Positions 45,754 to 52,912 of a stretch of DNA of 64,000 nucleotides are shown one piece after another. This DNA comes from Acidobacteriota bacterium. GTDB taxonomy: Bacteria; Acidobacteriota; Terriglobia; Acidiferrales; UBA7541. The notes under the pieces are model-generated. The model did not search any database and was not told the origin of the DNA. It was given only the letters and a program-made list of their open reading frames with translations. Numbering within the stretch: the first letter of the stretch is position 1; each line of letters opens with the position of its first letter. Location: positions 1 through 64,000 of the forward strand of contig QHYI01000108.1 of NCBI GenBank assembly GCA_003223245.1, written 5' to 3'. A program made the translations under genes and the position numbers.

Positions 45754-46125
45754 TTACCCCTTGACCGTCGGCAATCCAGCGGAAATCCAACCCTTCCAGC
45801 CGCCGTCCATGGATTCCACGTTCGAGTACCCCATTTTCTGAAGACTTTCCGCGGCGATGGCGGAACGGAAGCCGCCGCCGCAGTACAGAACGAGTTTTGT
45901 CTTGCTATCCGTAACCGCTTGTTCGATGTCGCGCTCGATGACACCTTTCCCCAGGTGAATTGCTCCGGGAATGTGCCCGCTGGCCCACTCGTTGTCCTCG
46001 CGCACATCCACGAGAAGAAGTTTTTCTCCCGCATCGATGCGGCGCTTCACGTCGGCTACATTCGTCTCTTTGATCTTTTTCTTTGACTCATTGACTAGTT
46101 TCAGAAATTGTGGCGCGTGCGCCAT
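45754..46125 (-). CDS. Rhodanese-domain sulfurtransferase
   Basis: This is a 123-residue single-domain rhodanese. The catalytic Cys82 lies in YCGGGFRSA, and the DVREDNEWASGHIPGAIHLG block at about 40-59 is the conserved CH2A region. It transfers sulfane sulfur between thiol acceptors, probably in the cytoplasm as there is no signal peptide. A cytochrome c gene lies upstream on the same strand, 122 bases away with a hairpin between (ACCGCCA/TGGCGGT, 46198-46220). Confidence 0.9.
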   Translation of the reverse strand: MAHAPQFLKLVNESKKKIKETNVADVKRRIDAGEKLLLVDVREDNEWASGHIPGAIHLGKGVIERDIEQAVTDSKTKLVLYCGGGFRSAIAAESLQKMGYSNVESMDGGWKGWISAGLPTVKG

Positions 46126-46247
46126 GAAGATATGCTCCTTTCCAAAATTCTCTAAGCGAGCATACCACGAGCCAAACAGAGCACGCCTTAACGGAAGACC
46201 GCCAAGGTTGCCGTGGCGGTGGGCGTGCGAGGTGAAACTACACCAAA

Positions 46248-46715
46248 TTAAGGTTGCGGGTTTTCCGTCTTGGGTTTTTCCGCAGCCGCCGCGCCCTTCT
46301 TTCCGAAGGAACGGATGAGATTCACAAGGTTCCAGCGCATCTTTTCCGGAGAGCGATCAGCTTCGCCTCCCACCATTTTCCCTCTGCCGTAGCTGATAAC
46401 CCAGAAGAGCTCTCCGTCGGTCATCTTTTCAAGCGTTGCGGGGTCGCGCCAGTCGTGCAGTTCCAATTTCATGTCCTGGGCAAGGTCGCCCTTGCCATCG
46501 CCATCCTTGCCATGGCACATGGCGCAGTCATACCCGTACTGCTTGCGCGCTACCGCTAGTCCTTCCGGCGAAGTTGGAACGGGATTTTTCCTGGCCACAT
46601 CGTCCGGTGTCATTTTAGGTTCCGCGGAACCATTTTTGTCCTGGGTAAAATTTGGTTTGGGACAGAGAATTCCGAACAGCAGCACCGCACTTGCAACAAG
46701 AATCGTCCGATGCAT
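46248..46715 (-). CDS. Secreted monoheme cytochrome c
   Basis: This is a 155-residue protein. A signal peptide (RTILVASAVLLFGILCPKPN) precedes a class I cytochrome c with CAMCH at 64-68 and a probable axial Met in ISYGRGKMVGGEADRSPEKM. The KDGDGKGDLAQDM segment is typical of small acidobacterial c-type cytochromes. It is a candidate electron carrier between complexes, or a leftover of a second respiratory locus, since a fragment of another actB lies 400 bases away. Confidence 0.88.
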   Translation of the reverse strand: MHRTILVASAVLLFGILCPKPNFTQDKNGSAEPKMTPDDVARKNPVPTSPEGLAVARKQYGYDCAMCHGKDGDGKGDLAQDMKLELHDWRDPATLEKMTDGELFWVISYGRGKMVGGEADRSPEKMRWNLVNLIRSFGKKGAAAAEKPKTENPQP

Positions 46716-46760
46716 AGCATCCTCCCGACAGGTCGAGCGCCGCCGAAGGAGCGAACTCGG

Positions 46761-46867
46761 CTTGATTTTGAGCGGATTCTACGCCCACGCCGCGAGAAAA
46801 GAAAGGGTTATAAGAGCATCATTCGTGCAGCCCGTCGCCTTCCTGTTTCCCAACTAAGGCTGCGGTT
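46761..46867. repeat. Duplicated protease 3' flank, copy A
   Basis: TTTTGAGCGGATTCTACGCC CACGCCG at 46766-46793 and the following GAGAAAAGAAAGGGT match, with small indels, 47331-47375. Both stretches lie just downstream of protease C-terminal coding sequence on the minus strand, so they are flanks of paralogous genes. Confidence 0.55.
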
Positions 46868-47110
46868 TTGAATTGGTTTGCGCGCCCGAACGGGATTTTT
46901 TCGTTCTCGGCACGGGACACGAGTGTATGGGCGGATGGGTCACCGAGACCCGCGCGGAAGGGCGTGGATTCGCGGATGCGCGTGCGCAATCCATCGATGA
47001 CCGGAGGAATTGCGGGATGCGGCATTCCCTGGATGAGCAAGATCATCAGCGCCGCCTCGCCAGGCGAATCCACGCTGGAGGTAATGCCCACGCCCTGCAC
47101 ACCACTCATC
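46868..47110 (-). pseudogene. Remnant of a third Ig-like/trypsin protease gene (C-terminus only)
   Basis: The minus strand encodes GVQGVGITSSVDSPGEAALM ILLIQGMPHPAIPPVIDGLR TRIRESTPFRAG, nearly identical to residues 930-980 of the intact protein encoded at 49625-52660. Everything upstream (signal, Ig repeats, protease) is missing: at 47110 the homology stops and an actB fragment begins in another frame. The small ORF cannot encode a working protease. Confidence 0.8.
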
Positions 47111-47330
47111 GTTTTCCGCTTGGCAGACGATGATGCATGCGTGGCAGCCGTCGCAACGGTTTAAGTCGATGGCCATGACCCATTTGTCGCGTTTATAGGG
47201 AAACTCCGCTTCGCCCTTGTAGAGCGAATCGTCAGGCGGCGGCACCTCCGCATGCTCGTTGGCAAAATTCGGATTCTTGCGAAACTCGTCGAGCGTTGCC
47301 GTCGCCAGAATATGGCGGCCTTCCACTTGA
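47111..47330 (-). pseudogene. Fragment of a second actB gene
   Basis: The minus strand encodes MEGRHILATATLDEFRKNPN F, then DDSLYKGEAEFPYKRDKWVM and AIDLNRCDGCHACIIVCQAE N, matching residues about 762-832 of intact ActB (MESRHIMMTATLEEYRKNPN F and so on) with many substitutions. It starts and ends abruptly, so it is a piece of a diverged paralogue, not a recent copy. It is joined out of frame to the protease remnant at 47110. Confidence 0.85.
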
Positions 47331-47426
47331 TTGAGCGGATTCTAACGCCCAGACGCCGGAGAAGAAAAGGGTGAAAAAGCGAGTAATGGAGCACGAGGAT
47401 TCGGGCTCGCCGATCCGTTTTCCCAG
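47326..47426. repeat. Duplicated protease 3' flank, copy B
   Basis: TTGATTGAGCGGATTCTAAC GCCCAGACGCCG and the following GAAAAGGGTGAAAAAGCGAG match copy A at 46761. It sits directly after the stop of the 47427-49520 protease gene and abuts the actB fragment on the other side. Confidence 0.55.
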
Positions 47427-49520
47427 CTACCGCCGCGGCCGCTTTACCTGCTTTTCTCGCGCGCTTGGGACCAAGCAACCGCGCTGTTGGGCAGAGTCGC
47501 CAAAACCGGCGCGGAAGCGGCTGGATTCCCGCACTCGCGTTCGCACGCCATCAATGACCAGCGGAATTGCCGGATGCGCCGCTCCCCGAATCAGGAAGAT
47601 CACCAGCGCCGCCTCGCCGGGCGAATCCACGCTCGAGCCAGCGCCAAATCCTTGCACTCCAGGCTGCCTCATCCATCCTTCCGCGTGAATGCTGTGCACG
47701 GCTTGGACGCGGGCCAGTTCGCTATCAGAAATGGAGTAAACCAGCTGCGGGGGCGGGATGGACTGTTCCAGCGCCGCGCTCTCCTCAGCGGTTAGAATAC
47801 CTCGGTGCGCGAAGAGTTCGCCCTCGACGATGCGCGTGGTGACCCCGTCCACCCCTGTGGGAAGATTCCTGTGTGGTTGTCCCTTCGTTACGAAAAGCAA
47901 AATGGCCGGCTCCCCAGGATGGTCGTAACTGCCGCCGACGCCGACCGCTTGCACTTCCGGGTGCGCAAGGAGTTCCGGAGCGTCGGCATCGCGCGCGGCA
48001 AAGGCCTTCTGAAGCGCGGTGGCGGAGGGTGTCGAAGTCGGCACAGTCAAACTCGCCGAAGCAGGTTTCACTGGCAAGCTACAACCAATGACCGCGTGTG
48101 CCGAGCCGCCTACGAAGGTCAAGGCGTTGCCACCGCTCTGGAAGAAGTTCAGCACGTCGGAAACAGGATCGCCCACGCTATCGGTGTCGGAGCCAGCGTA
48201 AAGCAGCGCCACCGGATCGGCTGTGTTTTGCGTGACGATGATCGATCCGGAATCGCCCGGGGCACTGAAGCCGCCTCCCGCAATCTCCACCTGATTCGCA
48301 AACATTTCGGTGAATATCGTTCCCGTTCCACAACCTTTCTGATACTGGACCGACACCGTGGTGTTCGTTGCCAGAACTCTCGAGCAGGTTAGGCCGGTCG
48401 ACCGGCCGCTTTTCGCCACTAGCGTGTTGAGGGTAGCTGTGACGCCAGATCCTGCGTGCGGGGCGCCCGGTAGCGGAACATTGTTTGGATCGGTCGAGGC
48501 GCCCAGAAAAAGAATGTTCCCCGTGCTGTCGACGGCTCCGGTGACCGCCTGCGCGATGGCCGCGTCGATTTTGGGAGGCGATCCCGTCTCCAGATTGTAA
48601 AACTGAGAAAGGTGCCCCACAGTAGAAAAGGCTCCTTGTCCGCAGCGGGCATCGACGAGTCCGGGCTGGATGATGGACTCACCAAGAGCCGCAAGATCGG
48701 TGCGCGCGAGCACGTGATTATTGCTCAGGATGTACTGCGTGCCGCCCCGTGCGACCAGCGAGCCGAGCGTCCCACCACAGCAAGTGATGGTGTTTCCACT
48801 CGTGCTTGAATCATTTTGATTCCCGCCGGACGTTCCGAACGGGATGGACCCCGCCTGCAAATTCTGATTGGGCGGAAAGATCGCCACGGTTGCCGATCCG
48901 GAAGAGTTTGCGTTCGCAACCGCGGTCACCCTGACTGGCGCGGTGGTAACCCCGCCGTTTCCGCTGGAGGTCGTCGGAACCCCACCAGGCGCAACAAAAA
49001 GCCCCGAGCTTGAAATGTACCCCGTGTTCTGGGTGCCGCCGGTAACTCCGTTGACTTCCCAGGTCACCGCAGTGCTCGGGACTCCATTCACCGTAGCAGA
49101 GAACTGCTGCGTGGTGAAAATTGCCACGCTGACAGGGTTCGGAGTCACCGTTACCGCGACTTGCTGGGCAATCGTGACCGTAGCTGAGCCGGAATCTGCT
49201 GCATTCGCAGCCGATACCGCCGTCACCGTTGCCGTCGGGGGATTGGGGATCGTGCCAGGAGCAGTGTACAAGCCATTTGTGTTAATTGTGCCGATGGTCG
49301 TGTTGCCGCCGGTGGTCCCGTTGACCTGCCAGGTTACGGCTGTATTCGTGGTCCCGGTAACTGTGGCTATGAATTGCCTGGTTGTGCCGGGACTTACCGT
49401 AGCGGAAGCTGGCATGATCGTGACGGAGACCGGCGGAGGGGGAGGCGCACTGCCGCCGCCGCAAGAGCCGAGGACGAGAGAAGCCGCAAGGATGGGAATC
49501 AACAACACCGCAGTCCGCAT
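47427..49520 (-). CDS. Lipoprotein with Ig-like repeats and trypsin-like protease domain (paralogue 1)
   Basis: This is a 697-residue protein. A lipobox (LAASLVLGSC, Cys20) anchors it, probably to the outer membrane. Two bacterial Ig-like (BIG2-type) domains fill residues about 31-118 and 121-215. A trypsin-fold domain follows with a complete triad: H269 in LSNNHVLA, D319 in KIDAAIAQ, S424 in PGDSGS. CCGGTLGSLV before the His resembles NAL1-like proteases. The C-terminal part holds two related 45-residue repeats (EVQAVGVGGSYDHPGEPAIL and GVQGFGAGSSVDSPGEAALV). It lies 104 bases downstream of its longer paralogue. The substrate is unknown. Confidence 0.82.
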   Translation of the reverse strand: MRTAVLLIPILAASLVLGSCGGGSAPPPPPVSVTIMPASATVSPGTTRQFIATVTGTTNTAVTWQVNGTTGGNTTIGTINTNGLYTAPGTIPNPPTATVTAVSAANAADSGSATVTIAQQVAVTVTPNPVSVAIFTTQQFSATVNGVPSTAVTWEVNGVTGGTQNTGYISSSGLFVAPGGVPTTSSGNGGVTTAPVRVTAVANANSSGSATVAIFPPNQNLQAGSIPFGTSGGNQNDSSTSGNTITCCGGTLGSLVARGGTQYILSNNHVLARTDLAALGESIIQPGLVDARCGQGAFSTVGHLSQFYNLETGSPPKIDAAIAQAVTGAVDSTGNILFLGASTDPNNVPLPGAPHAGSGVTATLNTLVAKSGRSTGLTCSRVLATNTTVSVQYQKGCGTGTIFTEMFANQVEIAGGGFSAPGDSGSIIVTQNTADPVALLYAGSDTDSVGDPVSDVLNFFQSGGNALTFVGGSAHAVIGCSLPVKPASASLTVPTSTPSATALQKAFAARDADAPELLAHPEVQAVGVGGSYDHPGEPAILLFVTKGQPHRNLPTGVDGVTTRIVEGELFAHRGILTAEESAALEQSIPPPQLVYSISDSELARVQAVHSIHAEGWMRQPGVQGFGAGSSVDSPGEAALVIFLIRGAAHPAIPLVIDGVRTRVRESSRFRAGFGDSAQQRGCLVPSAREKQVKRPRR

Positions 49521-49624
49521 GAGAAGCCCCGGGAGGGCGGGGACAACTCACGTTAGCACGGGGAACGTTCTGCTCAGCAAAGATTTCACAAGGGTTTCTT
49601 CCAGCGCATATGCCCGAAACGCTT

Positions 49625-52600
49625 CTAAGGCCGCCGGGCTGGTCCCGGAATAGGCGCTGCTTGCTTTTTTCTTGTGATTGGCAGGTGGCAACTACGCTGC
49701 GGTGAGGCGCCATCTAGCCTCGCGCGGAAGGGCGTCGTTTCCCGTACGCGCGTGCGCAATCCATCGATGACCGGAGGAATTGCCGGATGCGGCATTCCCT
49801 GGATGAGGAAGATCATCAGCGCCGCCTCGCCGGGCGAATCCACGCTGGAGGTAATGCCCACGCCCTGCACACCACGCATCTTCATTAGTTCATTCACGTG
49901 GGCAGCATGTACCACCTTTGCGCGAGCCACTTCCGCGTCCGAGATCGGATAAACCATCTGTGGCGGCGCAGTAGACTGTTCGAGTACAGCGCTCTCTGCC
50001 GCAGACAGCACGCCATGCGGCCAGGGCTGCTGTACTTCGACGATGCGCGTGCGCACTCCCTCGATTTCGGTGGGCAGGTTGGATCTTGCTTGTCCTGCCA
50101 TCACAAAAAGCACGATTGCCGATTCGGACGGATTGTCATAACTCGGGCCCACGCCGACAGCCTGCACTTCAGGATGTCGCAGCAATTCCGCGGCGTGCCT
50201 GTCCCGCACAACGATTGCTTGAGCAAGGGCTTGGTTCGATGGAGTAACCTTCTGCACTGCCAATCGCGCCGCCATGGCTGCCGACGGACCCGGCAAAGTG
50301 CAGCCGATTACCTGCGGAGTTGCGCCCGGCCCGCGGCTTCCGCCGACGAAGCTGACGGTGTTGCCGTTGGAAGCGAAGAATTTCAGCACATCTGAGACGG
50401 GATTGCCGACTGTGTCTGTCTTCGAGTCGGCGTAGAGCAGCGCCACAGGAGTCGCATCGGTTTGCGTCACAATGAGCGATCCCGAGTCTCCGGAGCTGGA
50501 AAAATCGCCGCCGATAACATCCACTTGATTGGAATAAGTTATGGTGAATATTTGGCCGGTGCCGTTGCAATTCGTCGAGTATTGTACGTTGACCGTGTCC
50601 ATAATGGAGCCGATGGTGGAACACGTGAGCCCGGTGGTGCGGCCGGACTTTGCTACTGCCAAGCCGACCGATGGCGCCTGACCTTGTCCGGCCTGAGGCG
50701 CTCCCGGCACGGGAACGCCATTCGCGTCCACCGCGTTTCCCAGCATCAGGATGTTCCCGGACGGATCGACTGCTCCCGAAGCAACCTGCGCGATCGCAGC
50801 GTCTACCGTGGTTGCGGTCGTGTTTTGCAGATTAATCGAGCCTTGCGTCAGGTTGGCGACGGTCTTGGTTCCCTGTGAGCTGCAATTCGTGTCGATGTAC
50901 CCCGGTTGAATAATAGCTTCCCCGGCCGCGCCTGCGCCGCTGCGAGCCAAGACGTGATCCGCGCTCAAAATATATTGCGCTGAACTACTCGCGAGGAGTG
51001 AACCCAGCGTTCCCCCGCAGCAGGTTGTGTTTCCGCCGCTAGTGTTGAAGTCCAGCGTATTGCTCCCGGAAGTGCCCAGTTCAATTGGCGTGCTCTGTGC
51101 GCTTTTGCCCGGGACCGTCAGTGTCACTGTGGCCGATCCGGAATTCGAGGTGTTTGCCGTAGAAACCGCCGTGACGGTTACCGTGACAGGCGCGCCGTTA
51201 GGCTGAATGATGCTGTTCGCGATGAAGTGCGGCGCGCTGTACAGGCCGCTGGTTGAAATCGTCCCGGTGATGGTGTTGCCGCCGGTCGTCCCGTTGACCT
51301 GCCAGGTCACGGCGGTGGTCGGCTGGCCGTTGATCGTGGCGGAGAATTGCTGCGTGGTGAAAACTTCTACGCTTGCTGTGGCGGGGCTAACCGCTACGGC
51401 TCCACCGGCTTGGCTCGTGATCGTGACCGTGGCGGAAGCGGACTTCGTGGTGTCCGCGGCGGAGGTAGCCGTCACCGTTACTGTCGGAATGGCCGGGACG
51501 GTTGCCGGAGCCGTGTAGGTTGCGGGCACGCCGCTGGTGGTGGTGGCTGGAGCAATCGTGCCGCAGGTCGGCGAGCACGCAGCGCCCCCTTGCGAAAGCG
51601 TCCAGGTGACGCTGGTGTTGGCCGTTCCAGTGACGGTGGCCGTGAACGGCTGAGTTTGCGCTACCACCACGGTCGCGGTCGTCGGCGACACCGAGACGCT
51701 GACGCCCGGTGTGACCGTGACGGCTGCGGAAGCAGACTTGGTCGTGTCGGCCACAGAAGTTGCCGTGATCGTTACCCCCAGATTGGCTGACACCGTCGCG
51801 GGCGCCGTGTAGGTCGTGGGTGCGCCGCTCGCAGTCGAAGCGGGCGAAACCGACCCGCATGCCGAAGCTGAACAGGAGACCGTCCAGGTCACGCCCCTAT
51901 TGGCGGGATCGTTGCTAACCGCAGCCGTAAAAGCCTGCGTGCCGCCTGCTGGCACGTTGGCGGAGGCGGGCGAAATCGTTACTGTAATGGGCGGCGGTGG
52001 CGTTACCGTCACAGTGGCTGAAGCGGACTTGCTCGAGTCCGCAACAGAGGTGGCCGTGACCGTCACCGTCAGATTGGCTGATACCGTGGCTGGCGCAGTA
52101 TAGGTTGCGGGTGCGCCGCTTGCAGTCGAGGCGGGTGAAATTGACCCGCACGCCGAAGCTGAACAGGAAACCGTCCAATTCACACCGGTGTTGCTTGTTC
52201 CGGTCACTGTCGCCGTGAAGGCCTGCGTCTGGCCTGCTGGAACGCTCGCCGTGGACGGCGCGACAGACACGCTCACGTTCTGCGTGATCGTGATCGTTGC
52301 GGATCCAGATACGGAGGCGTCCGCGGCCGACGTGGCTGTTATCGTCACCGTAGCTCCCTGAGTTGGCGGCGCCGCGGGAGCGGTGTAGGTCGTTGGTGCA
52401 GCGCTGGTGGTGCTCGTCGGCGAGATCGTGCCGCAGCCCGGTGAACATGCTGTTCCGCCTTGCGTCAGCGTCCAGGTGACGCCCAGAATGGGCGTGCCGG
52501 TCACGGTCGCAGTGAATGTTTGCGTCTGGCCCACGCCAACGCTTGCCGTGGAGGGCGAGACCGTGACCGTGATTTGCCGGACAATTTGGGTGGTGGCACC

Positions 52601-52660
52601 GCAGCCCGTCAGGTACAGGAGTAGACCAATAGCAGGAAACAAGAGCAACATCCGGCGCAT
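49625..52660 (-). CDS. Lipoprotein with five Ig-like repeats and trypsin-like protease domain (paralogue 2)
   Basis: This is a 1011-residue protein started at the ATG at 52660, which follows GAGG; MRRMLLLFPAIGLLLYLTGC gives a lipobox. About five Ig-like repeats of roughly 85-95 residues follow (each starting VSVSPSTASV or a variant and ending TVTVTP); repeats 2 and 3 are nearly identical (CGSISPASTASGAPATYTAP and CGSVSPASTASGAPTTYTAP). The protease domain has SADHVLAR (His), TTVDAAIAQ (Asp) and SGDSGS with Ser about 726. Two related 45-residue repeats (from about 831 and 931) end the protein. Compared with paralogue 1 the main change is three extra Ig units, presumably a longer stalk. Confidence 0.82.
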   Translation of the reverse strand: MRRMLLLFPAIGLLLYLTGCGATTQIVRQITVTVSPSTASVGVGQTQTFTATVTGTPILGVTWTLTQGGTACSPGCGTISPTSTTSAAPTTYTAPAAPPTQGATVTITATSAADASVSGSATITITQNVSVSVAPSTASVPAGQTQAFTATVTGTSNTGVNWTVSCSASACGSISPASTASGAPATYTAPATVSANLTVTVTATSVADSSKSASATVTVTPPPPITVTISPASANVPAGGTQAFTAAVSNDPANRGVTWTVSCSASACGSVSPASTASGAPTTYTAPATVSANLGVTITATSVADTTKSASAAVTVTPGVSVSVSPTTATVVVAQTQPFTATVTGTANTSVTWTLSQGGAACSPTCGTIAPATTTSGVPATYTAPATVPAIPTVTVTATSAADTTKSASATVTITSQAGGAVAVSPATASVEVFTTQQFSATINGQPTTAVTWQVNGTTGGNTITGTISTSGLYSAPHFIANSIIQPNGAPVTVTVTAVSTANTSNSGSATVTLTVPGKSAQSTPIELGTSGSNTLDFNTSGGNTTCCGGTLGSLLASSSAQYILSADHVLARSGAGAAGEAIIQPGYIDTNCSSQGTKTVANLTQGSINLQNTTATTVDAAIAQVASGAVDPSGNILMLGNAVDANGVPVPGAPQAGQGQAPSVGLAVAKSGRTTGLTCSTIGSIMDTVNVQYSTNCNGTGQIFTITYSNQVDVIGGDFSSSGDSGSLIVTQTDATPVALLYADSKTDTVGNPVSDVLKFFASNGNTVSFVGGSRGPGATPQVIGCTLPGPSAAMAARLAVQKVTPSNQALAQAIVVRDRHAAELLRHPEVQAVGVGPSYDNPSESAIVLFVMAGQARSNLPTEIEGVRTRIVEVQQPWPHGVLSAAESAVLEQSTAPPQMVYPISDAEVARAKVVHAAHVNELMKMRGVQGVGITSSVDSPGEAALMIFLIQGMPHPAIPPVIDGLRTRVRETTPFRARLDGASPQRSCHLPITRKKQAAPIPGPARRP

Positions 52661-52868
52661 GAAGAACCTCGCTGTGGACTGGGGAGGGAGTTTTTTAACG
52701 AAAAAGGAATCAGTCAAACCCCGAGGGACCGGGGACGACTTTCCCAGTTAGACTCTAGGCAAAACATAGAGACGAATACCCACAGAAATTTAGGCACAGC
52801 TGCGGGAACGTTTGCTATCCGTAAAACACCCCAATCCCGAGTGCCGCGGCGTGAAGCTGTCTATCCAG

Positions 52869-52894
52869 GGTTTGGTTTAACGGTTTGGCTTAAC
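52869..52894. repeat. Tandem 13-base direct repeat
   Basis: GGTTTGGTTTAAC at 52869-52881 is followed at once by GGTTTGGCTTAAC at 52882-52894. It lies in the 250-base gap between the polA stop and the lipoprotein start, with no other feature seen there. Confidence 0.6.
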
Positions 52895-52912
52895 AAAAAT
52901 TCAATCAGACAT

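Noticed and set aside
45309-46034. Minus-strand ORF of 241 codons
   Set aside because: It crosses tRNA-Asn in antisense (WGGRIRTSTILINSEVSYRL is the tRNA complement) and overlaps the rhodanese gene in another frame.
46198-46220. Hairpin ACCGCCA/TGGCGGT as a terminator of the cytochrome c gene
   Set aside because: No T tract on either strand; kept only as a remark under the rhodanese gene.
50462-52103. Periodic sequence in the long lipoprotein gene considered as a CRISPR or satellite array
   Set aside because: The period is about 270 bases and the copies code for Ig-like domains; there are no short repeats with unique spacers.
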